Source: JAMXLO01 sp964427005 (GTDB taxonomy: Bacteria; Pseudomonadota; Alphaproteobacteria; Acetobacterales; Acetobacteraceae). From it: a stretch of 64,000 nucleotides of DNA. Under the pieces are notes generated by a model that saw nothing but the letters and a program-made list of their open reading frames with translations, was not told the origin of the DNA and did not search any database. The position numbers and the translations under genes are program-made. Below, in pieces: positions 49,269 through 58,279 of this stretch. Numbering within the stretch: the first letter of the stretch is position 1; the number at the start of each line of letters is the position of its first letter. The stretch covers positions 6,268 to 70,267 of the forward strand of contig CAYRTL010000010.1 in NCBI GenBank assembly GCA_964427005.1, given 5' to 3'.

Positions 49269-50329
49269 GCGACGAGCAGGACCAGCAACAGTCCGACGAA
49301 GAGCTAGCCGCTGCATGGGGCGCGGCGACGGAGGGCACGGAAACGGCCGCACCGGCCGCACCAGCACGGGTGCTCAATCAGGCGGAGATCGACAGCCTTC
49401 TCGGCTTCGACGATGGGCCGGCCGGCGGCGAAAACCGCACCGGCATGCAGAAGATCATCAGCTCAGGCCTCGTCTCCTACGAGCGCCTGCCGATGCTGGA
49501 GATCGTGTTCGACCGCTTGGTGCGCATCATGTCCACGAGCCTACGCAACTTCACCTCCGATAACGTCGAAGTGGGCATCGACAACATTCTGTCGCTGCGG
49601 TTCGGCGATTATCTTAATTCGATCCCGCTACCGGCGATGCTGGCCGTATTCAAGGCCGAAGAATGGGACAATTACGGTTTGATGGTGGTCGATTCCGCGA
49701 TGATCTATTCGATCGTCGATGTGCTGCTGGGTGGACGGCGCGGCACCGCGGCGATGCGGATCGAAGGCCGGCCCTACACCACCATAGAGCGGACCCTGGT
49801 CGAGCGCCTGATCCAAGTTGTCTTATCCGATCTTTCCGCGAGCTTCGACCCGCTCTGCCCGGTGACCTTCCGATTCGAACGTCTGGAGGTGAACCCACGC
49901 TTCGCGACCATCAGCCGATTATCGAATGCGGCTGTACTCGCGCGTCTGCGCATCGACATGGAAGATCGAGGCGGCCGAATGGAGCTTCTGCTGCCTTATG
50001 CGACGCTCGAGCCGGTGCGCGAGCTGCTGTTGCAGCAGTTCATGGGAGAAAAATTCGGCCGTGACTCGATATGGGAAACGCACCTCGCGGAAGAGCTGTG
50101 GAACACCGAAGTCGAACTTGACGTGGTGCTGGATGAGCAAACGATGCGGCTGTCCGATGTGATGGCGCTGCAGCCAGGAACGAGGATCCTGCTCAACACT
50201 GCGCTGGGGGCGCCAGTGCTCGTGCGGTGTGGCGCGGTGCCGCTGTTTGAAGGACGTGTGGGGCGCCGGAAGAGCCGCGTCGCCGTTCGGATTGAGCGCG
50301 ACGTGCCGCGGCTGCAGCAGGAGCGATAA
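49265..50329 (+). CDS. fliM: Flagellar motor switch protein FliM
   Basis: A 354-residue C-ring switch protein. LNQAEIDSLLGFD near residue 37 is the CheY-P-binding motif. It continues SSGLVSYERLPMLEIVFDRLVRI, then RFGDYLNSIPLPAML and MVVDSAMIYSIVDVLLGGR in the middle domain. The C-terminal domain has ELDVVLDEQTMRLSDVMALQPGTRI. The head before the motif is short and acidic. It follows fliL with a 4-base overlap. fliN and fliG are not seen here. Confidence 0.97.
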   Translation: MSDEQDQQQSDEELAAAWGAATEGTETAAPAAPARVLNQAEIDSLLGFDDGPAGGENRTGMQKIISSGLVSYERLPMLEIVFDRLVRIMSTSLRNFTSDNVEVGIDNILSLRFGDYLNSIPLPAMLAVFKAEEWDNYGLMVVDSAMIYSIVDVLLGGRRGTAAMRIEGRPYTTIERTLVERLIQVVLSDLSASFDPLCPVTFRFERLEVNPRFATISRLSNAAVLARLRIDMEDRGGRMELLLPYATLEPVRELLLQQFMGEKFGRDSIWETHLAEELWNTEVELDVVLDEQTMRLSDVMALQPGTRILLNTALGAPVLVRCGAVPLFEGRVGRRKSRVAVRIERDVPRLQQER

Positions 50330-50436
50330 GAAAGATTAACCGCAAAACACCAACACTCCAATGGCTGTCTTGATGTCCGTGTGTCTTTGTGGTGCAGCTT
50401 TTTTCGTTCGCAGATTGCTAACACTCCCGCGCGAAA

Positions 50437-50877
50437 ATGACTGTCATGGAGTGGATTCTCGAACTCGCGCTGGTGGCGCTGCTCTCGGCGACGCTGTTTC
50501 ATGCTATCCGCCTGGAGCGAGCGCTTGGCGTCCTGAAACGCGATCGCCAGGAGCTGCAGGAACTAATATCAACCTTCAATGACAGCACGCGGCAGGCTGA
50601 AACAGGCATTGAACGACTGCGGGGCGCAGCGGAAGGCGCCGGACAACAGGTCGCTCGGCAGGTTGATACCGCCCTTTCTCTGAGAGACGACTTGACGCTG
50701 CTGATCGACCGAGGTGAGCGGCTGGCCGATCGGCTGGACGCGCAGGTTCGCGCCGGCAGATCACTTGCGGCCGAGGGGCCGCGCCTCTCTGTAGTCGCGG
50801 AATCCGATCCGGCCGAACCACGCGTGCGCAGCCAGGCCGAACGTGACCTGCTGAAGGCACTGAGGATGGCGCGATGA
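50437..50877 (+). CDS. DUF6468-family protein of the motility operon
   Basis: A 146-residue protein with one N-terminal membrane segment (ILELALVALLSATLFHAIRLE) followed by a long coiled coil. It contains GVLKRDRQELQELISTFNDSTRQAETGIERLR and QVDTALSLRDDLTLLIDRGERLADRL. The C-terminal RSQAERDLLKALRMAR is a typical motif of this family. It is found beside fliM and motE in Rhodospirillales motility operons. Function is unknown, possibly membrane-linked assembly. It overlaps motE by 4 bases. Confidence 0.82.
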   Translation: MTVMEWILELALVALLSATLFHAIRLERALGVLKRDRQELQELISTFNDSTRQAETGIERLRGAAEGAGQQVARQVDTALSLRDDLTLLIDRGERLADRLDAQVRAGRSLAAEGPRLSVVAESDPAEPRVRSQAERDLLKALRMAR

Positions 50878-51521
50878 TACGCGTCGACCCCATCCGCCTG
50901 CTGCCGATTACAATATTCACCATGGCGGGCCTACTGGCGGTGAAGTCGGCGCAAATCGTGAGTGCTGCCGCAACAAGCGCGGAAGGGGCCGCGCAAACCG
51001 TGACTCAAAGTGAAGCATCCCTTCCGGCACCCCCACCGGTGCCCTCACCGTCACAACCCCTCGCTGCCGCACCAGCCGAGGACGCAGGGTCCGCACCGGT
51101 GACCGATGCCGAACGCTCCGTGCTGCTGGAACTCCGGCAGCGCCGACAAGAACTCGACGCGCGAGAGACCACCCTCGTCACACGCGAATCGCTGCTTGTG
51201 GCAGCCGAGCAGAAGCTGGCGGCGCGGGTGGCTGAATTGCAGGCGTTGCAAACGAAGCTAGAGGCGCTGGAGGCGATACGAAGGGAACGGGAGAATGCAA
51301 GTTGGCAAGGCCTGGTAAAGCTGTACGAGGCAATGAAGCCGCGCGACGCCGCGACGATTTTCAACGATCTGGACATGCCGGTACTGCTGCAAGTGGTCGA
51401 TCGTATGAAGGAGGCGAAGGCCGCGCCGGTGCTCGCCGCCATGCAGCCTGACAAGGCCCGTGACCTGACTGCACGACTGGCTCAGATGCGGATGCGACGC
51501 GACGAAGTGGGTGGTGGTTAG
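50874..51521 (+). CDS. MotE-family stator chaperone-like protein (MgtE N-terminal-like)
   Basis: A 215-residue protein. An N-terminal hydrophobic segment (IFTMAGLLAVKSAQIVSAAA) is followed by a Pro/Ala linker, then a coiled coil ELRQRRQELDARETTLVTRESLLVAAEQKLAARVAELQAL. The C-terminal KLYEAMKPRDAATIFNDLDMPVLLQVVDRMKEAKAAPVLAAM resembles the MgtE intracellular N-domain. MotE chaperones MotC in Sinorhizobium. No motC gene is in this window, so the partner is unknown here. Confidence 0.85.
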   Translation: MIRVDPIRLLPITIFTMAGLLAVKSAQIVSAAATSAEGAAQTVTQSEASLPAPPPVPSPSQPLAAAPAEDAGSAPVTDAERSVLLELRQRRQELDARETTLVTRESLLVAAEQKLAARVAELQALQTKLEALEAIRRERENASWQGLVKLYEAMKPRDAATIFNDLDMPVLLQVVDRMKEAKAAPVLAAMQPDKARDLTARLAQMRMRRDEVGGG

Positions 51522-51560
51522 AGGTCAATGAGAAAGATGGCCGAGAAGGGCTGAGTGACC

Positions 51561-51947
51561 ATGTCGATCGACAAAAATATGAACGTGCTCATCGTCGATG
51601 ATTACAAGACGATGCTGCGCATCATCCGCAACCTGCTGAAGCAGATCGAATTCAATAACGTCGAGGAAGCCACTGACGGCGCCGAGGCCCTCGCAAAGCT
51701 GCGGGCCGGCAACTTCGGCCTGGTGATCAGTGACTGGAACATGGCGCCCATGACGGGGCTGCAGCTGCTGCAGGAGGTTCGAGCGGACGCCAAGCTCAGA
51801 TCGCTGCCGTTCATCATGGTAACGGCCGAGAGCAAGGCGGAGAACGTGGTGGCCGCCAAACAGGCGGGTGTCTCAAATTACATCGTGAAGCCGTTCAATG
51901 CGGAAACCCTGCGCGACAAAATCGAGAAGGTGCTGGGTCATGGCTGA
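51561..51947 (+). CDS. cheY: Chemotaxis response regulator CheY
   Basis: About 128 residues, receiver domain only. Acidic pocket residues occur in LIVDDYKTMLRII, the phosphorylated Asp in LVISDWNMAPMTG, the Thr in IMVTAES and the Lys in IVKPFNAETL. No output domain. The order motE-cheY-cheZ after fliM fits a switch-control role. I start at the ATG at 51561 (MSIDKN). The frame reaches two codons earlier. It overlaps cheZ by 8 bases. Confidence 0.96.
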   Translation: MSIDKNMNVLIVDDYKTMLRIIRNLLKQIEFNNVEEATDGAEALAKLRAGNFGLVISDWNMAPMTGLQLLQEVRADAKLRSLPFIMVTAESKAENVVAAKQAGVSNYIVKPFNAETLRDKIEKVLGHG

Positions 51948-52572
51948 GCATGATGCCGACCAGCTGACGGAGCGGCTGGCAGCCATACGTGGGCGGTATC
52001 CGGGATCCGATCCCGACATGGTGGCCGATGTCGTGCGTGCGGTGCTGTCCACGCTAAGTGGTGATCTCTCAGCACAGGAAACCTCGCTACTCGCGGAGGT
52101 AGAGGCACTTGGACACACCATCGCCTGTGCAAAGGCCGAAATAGCCGCTTTGCGTGTTGACGACATCACGGACAATCACATCCCGTTTGCGACCGACGAA
52201 CTGGACGCGATCGTGGAGCATACCGCCACTGCCACCAACGCGATTCTGAACAGTTGCGAGACGCTGGATGATGTTGCGACTCGTCTCATAGGCGACCCCG
52301 CGACGAAGCTGCAGCAGGCCACGACGCGTATCTACGAGGCATGCAGCTTTCAGGACATCACCGGTCAACGCATCACCAAAGTGGTCGCGACTTTAAAAAC
52401 GATTGAGGCAAAAGTTGCACAGATCGTGACCGCCTTCGGCACCGGCATCAATGATTTGCAAGCTGCCGATGCAAGCGAACCGAGCGCGGCAGCGCTGCTG
52501 AACGGACCGCAGCATCCGACAGTCGCCATGGATCAGTCGGACATCGATCGTCTGCTGGCCAGCTTCGAATGA
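51940..52572 (+). CDS. cheZ: Chemotaxis protein phosphatase CheZ
   Basis: A 210-residue, mostly helical protein. RIYEACSFQDITGQRITKVVATLKTIEAKV is the conserved helix carrying the catalytic Gln. The C-terminal MDQSDIDRLLASFE is the CheY-P-binding tail. LDAIVEHTATATNAILNSCETL lies in the long hairpin helix. It speeds CheY-P dephosphorylation. Presence of CheZ in an alphaproteobacterium is known for Rhodospirillales/Caulobacter-type CheZ relatives. It overlaps the following gene by 4 bases. Confidence 0.93.
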   Translation: MAEHDADQLTERLAAIRGRYPGSDPDMVADVVRAVLSTLSGDLSAQETSLLAEVEALGHTIACAKAEIAALRVDDITDNHIPFATDELDAIVEHTATATNAILNSCETLDDVATRLIGDPATKLQQATTRIYEACSFQDITGQRITKVVATLKTIEAKVAQIVTAFGTGINDLQAADASEPSAAALLNGPQHPTVAMDQSDIDRLLASFE

Positions 52573-55505
52573 AGTTTGTGCCGCACATCAGGATGGCGGC
52601 GTGGCTTGCCGTACTGCTGCTGTGCATGCCTGCAGCGGCCTCTGCCGAGAGCAAGACGGATGTACCCGTCCGGGTGGGCAGTCATCAGGGTTATGGACGC
52701 GTCGTCTTCGATACTCCGTCACGAACCGATTACCAAGTGACACAACAGGATCAGCATGTGATCGTGCGGTTCGGCGCCGAGTTGAAGATCAATCCGGCCC
52801 CTAAGCCACCGCACAACGTCCTCAACATCACCACTGGTGCCGGCGAGGCGAAACTGACCATTGCTCCCGGCGCCGCCGTGCGCGATTGGCGGTTCGGCGA
52901 TCGCATCGTCATCGATGTGTGGGACGCCGGAGCTGCCCCGCCGCTGAAGCCCCAACCGGTGCCAGCAACAAGGGTGCAACAGGCTGTCCCAGCGACTGGT
53001 TCGGCAGCCGAGGCAGCACAGTCCTCACAGGCCCCTCCTCGGAAATCTGATGATTTGCCCCCGCCGCCAAAGGCCGAACCTGCGCGCGCGCAGCCAACTG
53101 CCGCACCAGGGCCGGCTCCGACGCAACCTGCTGAATCACCCGCGCTCGATGCATCCGACGTGCCGGCTCCTCCGGCCGCCCGGCCAGCCGCTCCTGCGCC
53201 ATCTCCACCACCCGTTACCGAAATGCCGGAGCAGGCAAAGCCCAAGCCCGACAACGCGCTGATAGTGCCTATCGATCCACAAACCGGGCTGGCCATGTTC
53301 AGGCGTAGCAACGTGGCGCTGATCGTGTTCGACCAACCGCGCGCGATCAACCTGGAATCGCTGCAAGAGGATCTGGTGTTCAGCACGGCTAGCGTCCAGA
53401 CGCTGCCCACTGCCACCGTTGTCCGCGTGGTGCTGGACCCGACGACAGCCTTATCGGCGTCGCGACAAAGCGATGCATGGCGGATCGTCGCTATCCGCGG
53501 TGAGCCGAAGCTGCAACCGGTGATACCCAGCGCGACAGACGGTCGCTTGACGTTGTCAGTCAGCGGGCCGGGCAACGTCGTCAGCATCGCCGACCCGGAT
53601 ACCGGCGTCACGCTTCTGGTTGGAACGCAGCGGCGCGAAGGCCAGGGGGTTCCTATCCTGCGCCGAACGGCTGAGTTCATGTTGCTGCCAACTTGGCAGG
53701 GAGTCGCTGTTGAACCGAGCGCCGATACGCTGACGTTGCGGACAACCCAGGATGGTTTTCTGCTGACCGGGGGGTCCCGCGGCCTCACCTTGTCACCGCC
53801 GTCGGACATCGCCGAACAGCTCGCGCATGCTATCGGCCTAACCCGGCAATTCGACTTTCCCAGCCAACCTTCCGAGACGCTGATGCAGCGCCTGCGTCGA
53901 CAGGTGGCGCAGGATGCGGCGACACCGCCGCTCGGACGAGGGCCTCCGCGCCAGGAGGTCGCACGGACCATGATCTCACTGGGCTTCGGGGCCGAGGCAC
54001 AGTCGGTACTGGGAATCGCTGCCGCCGAGGATCCGCGCATCGCGGCTTCGCCCGAGAATGCGGCGCTCGCATCGATAGCGGCTGTACTGGCATTCCGCCC
54101 GCAGGAGGCGACAGGTCTGGCCGATCCAAGGCTCGCGCCGGCGGATGACTTGGCGCTCTGGCGCGCCATACGGCTGGCGCAACTCCAGGAGGGATCGCCT
54201 AGGGCGGCCGCGGTGCTCGCGGCCACCCTGCCGCTGCTTCTCACCTATCCGGCAGAGATGCAGGATCGGGTGCTGCCACTGGTCGCCGAGACCCTGGTTT
54301 CTGGCGGTGAGATTGCTGCGGCTACGGCTCTGCTCGCCCGCCGAAAGGATGACGCCACACTCGACTTTGCGCGCGGCATGCTGCAGGAGGCGCAGGGCGA
54401 CTGGACCGGTGCGCTGCGTCGGTACGACAGGCTGTCGCAGTCCAAGGACCCATTACACCACGCGCGTGCCGCAGTCCGAGCCGTGGAGCTGCGGCTCGCC
54501 AAGGGCATCCTGGACGCCGGCCATGCCGCCGATGAACTGGATAAGCTGCTCTACGCGTGGCGTGGCGATCAGCATGAGCGAGCGCTGCGCGAACGCCTGG
54601 CCGAGCTCAGGGCTAGGTCGGGCGCTTGGCGATCCGGTCTCTCGCTGCTGCGCGAGACTGAGACGTTGTTCCCAGAAGACAAGGCTGCGATCCGCAGCGA
54701 ACTGCAGGACATGTTTGCGGCCCTGCTGCGGCAGGACGCGGTGGACAGGCTGCCGCCGCTTGAGCTCGTTTCGTTGGTGGAAGAGAATACGGATCTGTTA
54801 CCGGACGGCCTCGACGCCGAAGCTTTGGAAGCGCGCTTGGCCGATCGGCTGCTGGCGCTTGATCTACCAAAGCGAGCCGGCCCCGTCCTGGAGAAGCTGG
54901 CACAGGCAGCTCCAAGCGAGGTTGGGCGCGCCGGTTTCGGTGCGCGCCTGGCGGCATTGCGTTTGCGCGAAGGCGACGCGCCCGGCGCGCTCACCGCGCT
55001 CTCGGGATCCGAGGCGTCAAACCTGCCCGCCGAACTGGCCGAGAAGCGCGTGCTGCTGTTGGCCGCTGCCACTGCGAGACGAGGTGACAACAGCCGTGCG
55101 CTTTCGGCTTTGGACAATTTGAACAGCGCCGCAGCCGATGAAGCGCGGGCGACGATTCTGGAGCGAGCGAGCGATTGGCCTGCCGCGCAGCGGGCGCTTG
55201 CCGCTTACGCCGGGAAGACAGTTCCACCAGACGGCCGGCTCGATGATATGCAACGACGCACGCTGCTGCGACTGGCGACGGCCGCCGCGCGCTCGGGCGA
55301 TGAGGTAGCGCTTACCGCATTGCGCGAAAAGGAAGGCGCTCGAATGGGAAGCGGGCCGTTGGCCGACATGTTCCGACTGCTCACGGCCGATCAGGTGCGC
55401 AGCGTTGCTGATTTGAAGCGATCCAGCCAGGAGACGGCGCTCGCACGGGCACTGCCCGCTCAGTTGAAGGCGCTGCGGCCTGCAACTGGGGCGCAATCAC
55501 CATAA
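52569..55505 (+). CDS. Large periplasmic TPR-like protein of the motility operon
   Basis: A 978-residue protein with a signal peptide (MAAWLAVLLLCMPAAASAES). Residues about 34-115 (VRVGSHQGYGRVVFDTPSRT and VRFGAELKINPAP) look like an AMIN-like beta domain. Residues about 125-230 are Pro/Ala-rich linker. Residues 240-410 hold a second beta-rich part (PTATVVRVVLDPTTALS). From 430 to the end the sequence is helical with TPR-like alternation (RYDRLSQSKDPLHHARAAVR, ALRERLAELRARSGAWRSGL). I do not recognise a named family. Coupled to cheZ by a 4-base overlap, so a role in motor or envelope is inferred. Confidence 0.8.
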   Translation: MKFVPHIRMAAWLAVLLLCMPAAASAESKTDVPVRVGSHQGYGRVVFDTPSRTDYQVTQQDQHVIVRFGAELKINPAPKPPHNVLNITTGAGEAKLTIAPGAAVRDWRFGDRIVIDVWDAGAAPPLKPQPVPATRVQQAVPATGSAAEAAQSSQAPPRKSDDLPPPPKAEPARAQPTAAPGPAPTQPAESPALDASDVPAPPAARPAAPAPSPPPVTEMPEQAKPKPDNALIVPIDPQTGLAMFRRSNVALIVFDQPRAINLESLQEDLVFSTASVQTLPTATVVRVVLDPTTALSASRQSDAWRIVAIRGEPKLQPVIPSATDGRLTLSVSGPGNVVSIADPDTGVTLLVGTQRREGQGVPILRRTAEFMLLPTWQGVAVEPSADTLTLRTTQDGFLLTGGSRGLTLSPPSDIAEQLAHAIGLTRQFDFPSQPSETLMQRLRRQVAQDAATPPLGRGPPRQEVARTMISLGFGAEAQSVLGIAAAEDPRIAASPENAALASIAAVLAFRPQEATGLADPRLAPADDLALWRAIRLAQLQEGSPRAAAVLAATLPLLLTYPAEMQDRVLPLVAETLVSGGEIAAATALLARRKDDATLDFARGMLQEAQGDWTGALRRYDRLSQSKDPLHHARAAVRAVELRLAKGILDAGHAADELDKLLYAWRGDQHERALRERLAELRARSGAWRSGLSLLRETETLFPEDKAAIRSELQDMFAALLRQDAVDRLPPLELVSLVEENTDLLPDGLDAEALEARLADRLLALDLPKRAGPVLEKLAQAAPSEVGRAGFGARLAALRLREGDAPGALTALSGSEASNLPAELAEKRVLLLAAATARRGDNSRALSALDNLNSAAADEARATILERASDWPAAQRALAAYAGKTVPPDGRLDDMQRRTLLRLATAAARSGDEVALTALREKEGARMGSGPLADMFRLLTADQVRSVADLKRSSQETALARALPAQLKALRPATGAQSP

Positions 55506-55639
55506 AAATCAGACCGCTGGCCAAAAATCCTCTTGCATGCCGCCCCCCCTTTCCCCATGTTCCGCGGCCTTGGCCCGAGGGAACGGACGCACGACGCGCC
55601 CGCTCAACAGGCTGTCTACTGGTTGGAACAGGGTACGCG

Positions 55640-56092
55640 ATGGACGCACTCAGCCCACTGGGGATGGTCTCGGACAAACCGAGCGAGATCCACACGGAGT
55701 CCGGCGGCGCCGAAGCGCAGAAGGACTATTTTGTCGAGAAGGACGGCGTGAAATTCGCCGGCACGCATCTGCTGCTGGACCTGTGGGGCGCGAGCAACCT
55801 CACGGATCCGGAACTGATTGACCGTGCGCTGCGCGACGCCGCGGAAGCGGCCAACGCAACGATCCTGCACAGCCATTTCCATCATTTTGGACCTGATGGC
55901 GGCGTGAGCGGCGTGTTGGTGCTGGCGGAAAGCCACATCTCGATCCACACGTGGCCCGAGCGCGACTTCGCGGCGGTAGATATCTTCATGTGCGGCGGGT
56001 GCAACCCATATCACTCACTGCCTGTGCTGAAAGAGGTGTTTGCACCGAAGTCGGTTCTGCTGTCAGAGCAGCGGCGAGGGCTGATCCCCTAG
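55640..56092 (+). CDS. speD: S-adenosylmethionine decarboxylase proenzyme
   Basis: A 150-residue class IB proenzyme making decarboxylated SAM, the aminopropyl donor for spermidine. LAESHISIHTWPE contains the self-cleavage site, predicted between Glu97 and Ser98, where Ser becomes the pyruvoyl group. GTHLLLDLWG, HSHFHHFGPDGGVSGVLVL and DIFMCGGCNPYHSLPVLKEVF are further signatures. It precedes speE by 71 bases. Confidence 0.96.
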   Translation: MDALSPLGMVSDKPSEIHTESGGAEAQKDYFVEKDGVKFAGTHLLLDLWGASNLTDPELIDRALRDAAEAANATILHSHFHHFGPDGGVSGVLVLAESHISIHTWPERDFAAVDIFMCGGCNPYHSLPVLKEVFAPKSVLLSEQRRGLIP

Positions 56093-56163
56093 CAGTCCTT
56101 GTCCTTGGTGCAGTTTGGCGGCCCGGAAGCGATGGTCCGGGCCGTTCTGTTTGGAGGCCGGTG

Positions 56164-57030
56164 ATGGCGACCGACAATTGGATCAATGAGACGCTGTATC
56201 CGAACTGGGGGCAGCGCTTTCTGGTGAAGCGCGAGCTGGCGCGGGTGCAGAGCCAGTTCCAGGACATCGTGATCTTCGACAGTTTTTCCCATGGCCGCGT
56301 GATGGTGCTGGACGGCGTAATCCAGATCACCGAGGCAGATGAGTTCGTGTATCAGGAGATGCTGACACATGTGCCACTGCTCGCGCATGGCGCGCCTCAG
56401 AGCGTGCTGATCATCGGTGCTGGTGACGGTGGCGTGCTGAGACGGGTGTTGCAGCACAACACGGTGAAGCGCGCGGTGATGGCGGAGATCGATGGCGAGG
56501 TGATCCGGCTGTCAAAGGAGTTCCTGCCCGCCATCGGCGGCAATGCATGGAAGGATCCTCGTGCGGAGGTGATCGTCGGAGATGGCATCGATTATGTGAA
56601 ACGCGCAGCCGATGCATCATTTGACGCGATTATTGTCGATTCCACCGACCCTATCGGCGTGGGCGAAGTCCTGTTCACGGACGAGTTCTATGACAACTGT
56701 GCGCGTATTCTTACGTCTCGCGGATTGGTGGTAAACCAGTGCGGTGTACCGTTCATGCAGGCGGATGAATTGCGCGAAACCAGCGCACGGCGGGCGAACT
56801 TCTTCCCTCATGTCACTGCATATATCGCGGCGGTGCCGACCTATGTCGGCGGGTTCATGACGCTCGGTTGCGCGGCCAAGGACTCGTCGTTGACGCAGGT
56901 CAGCGTAGAGGAAATCCGTACGCGTGCAGCGGCAGCCGGCATCTTGGGCACTACCGGCTATTGGACGCCGGAGATACACGTTGGCGCTTTCAACCTGCCG
57001 CCGTATATCGCCGAGCACCTGCCAGGCTAG
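56164..57030 (+). CDS. speE: Spermidine synthase
   Basis: A 288-residue polyamine aminopropyltransferase. WINETLYPNWGQRFLV and DIVIFDSFSHGRVMVLDGVIQ form the N-terminal beta part. DEFVYQEMLTHVPLLAHG, VLIIGAGDGGVLRRVLQH, and YVKRAADASFDAIIVDSTDPIG place the catalytic Asp and SAM pocket. It follows speD, so putrescine is converted to spermidine by this pair. The ATG at 56164 is preceded by GGAGGCCG. ppa follows 5 bases later. Confidence 0.96.
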   Translation: MATDNWINETLYPNWGQRFLVKRELARVQSQFQDIVIFDSFSHGRVMVLDGVIQITEADEFVYQEMLTHVPLLAHGAPQSVLIIGAGDGGVLRRVLQHNTVKRAVMAEIDGEVIRLSKEFLPAIGGNAWKDPRAEVIVGDGIDYVKRAADASFDAIIVDSTDPIGVGEVLFTDEFYDNCARILTSRGLVVNQCGVPFMQADELRETSARRANFFPHVTAYIAAVPTYVGGFMTLGCAAKDSSLTQVSVEEIRTRAAAAGILGTTGYWTPEIHVGAFNLPPYIAEHLPG

Positions 57031-57035
57031 CGCCG

Positions 57036-57557
57036 ATGGACATCAGCAAAATACCGACTGGCCGCTCGCCGCCTGAGGACATCTTTGTTGTCGTCGAAAT
57101 CCCGCAGGGTTCGGCGGTGAAATACGAGGTGGACAAGGAATCCGGCGCAGTCTTCGTCGATCGCTTCCTGTTCACCGCAACAGCCTATCCCTCGGCCTAC
57201 GGCTTCATCCCCGGTACACTTGCCGAGGACGGCGATCCGGCGGACGCATTGGTGCTCATACCAACTCAGGTCGTGCCTGGTGCGGTCATTCGTGCGCGCC
57301 CAATTGGCATGCTGCGCATGGAAGATGAAAAAGGACCAGATGAGAAGATCATCTGCGTGCCGCATGACCGCGTGCACCCGCAATACAGCGGCGTCGACAG
57401 CATAGATGACTTACCGGCGATCACCCGCTCGGCAATCGAGCACTTCTTTGAACGCTATAAGGACCTGGAGCCCGGCAAATGGGTGAAGGTTATCGGTTGG
57501 GCAGGCAAGGAGGCGGCGGAAGAGGCAATCCGTCAGGCGATCGCCGCGGCGCGTTAA
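57036..57557 (+). CDS. ppa: Inorganic pyrophosphatase (family I)
   Basis: A 173-residue soluble pyrophosphatase. VVVEIPQGSAVKYEVDKESGAVFVDRFLFTAT, YPSAYGFIPGTLAEDGDPADALVL and DEKGPDEKIICVPHDRVHPQYS carry the acidic Mg ligands, with DGDPADALV the signature. It hydrolyses PPi, which helps pull biosynthetic reactions. It starts 5 bases after speE, so is likely co-transcribed. Its stop overlaps the convergent DUF488 gene by 4 bases. Confidence 0.97.
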   Translation: MDISKIPTGRSPPEDIFVVVEIPQGSAVKYEVDKESGAVFVDRFLFTATAYPSAYGFIPGTLAEDGDPADALVLIPTQVVPGAVIRARPIGMLRMEDEKGPDEKIICVPHDRVHPQYSGVDSIDDLPAITRSAIEHFFERYKDLEPGKWVKVIGWAGKEAAEEAIRQAIAAAR

Positions 57558-58006
57558 CTCGAAGTCCCTGGATGCAGATGGACAATGGGCTGGCCCGTGT
57601 CCGCCGATATCATCTCCGCCACAAAGCGCCGATGGCACATCATCGGATCCCGCTCAAAGCACAGCAGGCACACGCGTCGTTCACGTGCAAGCTCCTTCGC
57701 CTGTGCCAGTTCAGCCTGTGCACGATCCGAACGCATGTGCTCGCGGAATATCGATTCCATCCGCTCGGGATGGCCGGCACGCACTGCATCGCGGCCGGGC
57801 TTCGGCGTGCCCAGAGCCTGCAGATGCAGATACGCTATTCCCTGCTCGTCCACTCCCGCGGCAAGCTGCCGCTTTGAAAAACCAGGTTTGCGCGACAGCG
57901 GCACTGCGCGGACGTCGATCAGCAGTGAAACGCGCTCCCGCCGCAACTCGGCCAAGACCTCATCGATCGTGCAGCCCTGGTAGCCAATCGTCAGCAAATC
58001 CGGCAT
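57554..58006 (-). CDS. DUF488-family protein
   Basis: A 150-residue protein. It begins LLTIGYQGCTIDEVLAELRRERVSLLIDVRAVPLSRKPGFSKRQL. CLLCFERDPMMCHRRFVAEM is the paired-Cys/His region typical of DUF488. These features are diagnostic, but the biochemical role is not established. It is downstream of nudC and the small lipoprotein on the minus strand and convergent with ppa. Confidence 0.88.
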   Translation of the reverse strand: MPDLLTIGYQGCTIDEVLAELRRERVSLLIDVRAVPLSRKPGFSKRQLAAGVDEQGIAYLHLQALGTPKPGRDAVRAGHPERMESIFREHMRSDRAQAELAQAKELARERRVCLLCFERDPMMCHRRFVAEMISADTGQPIVHLHPGTSS

Positions 58007-58009
58007 GGC

Positions 58010-58279
58010 TCAATAGGCTGGCGGTCGGATCGGCTCCACGCCGCCCGGTGGCACCAGCCCCTTCTGCCGCAAGCATTTCAGCGTCGCCTGACGCTTCGCC
58101 CAGATGAGATTCGAACGCGCTGGACCAAGCTGCGTGTAGTCACCTTGCTCGCCACGATAGATCGACATTACCGTCGGATCGTCGTTGGCCTGCCGCTCGC
58201 ACTGAGCCTGCGGGCTGTTGTCGGTGCCGCCACAGGAGAGGAGGACGAGCGCCAACATCGGAGCAAACCGAACTTTCAC
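58010..58279 (-). CDS. Small putative lipoprotein
   Basis: About 89 residues from a GTG at 58279, which overlaps the nudC stop by 4 bases (GTGA). An ATG 5 codons earlier is the alternative start. KVRFAPMLALVLLSCGG is a lipoprotein signal with LLSC as lipobox. The mature part contains CERQANDDPTVMSIYRGEQG and ARSNLIWAKRQATLKCLRQKGLVPPGG with a likely disulfide pair of Cys. I do not know the family. It sits in a run nudC-lipoprotein-DUF488. Confidence 0.65.
   Translation of the reverse strand: MKVRFAPMLALVLLSCGGTDNSPQAQCERQANDDPTVMSIYRGEQGDYTQLGPARSNLIWAKRQATLKCLRQKGLVPPGGVEPIRPPAY

Noticed and set aside
50337..50402. Second family C repeat
   Set aside because: Only CACCAAC and GTCTTTGTGGTG pieces remain with weak inverted pairing, too degenerate to annotate as a copy.
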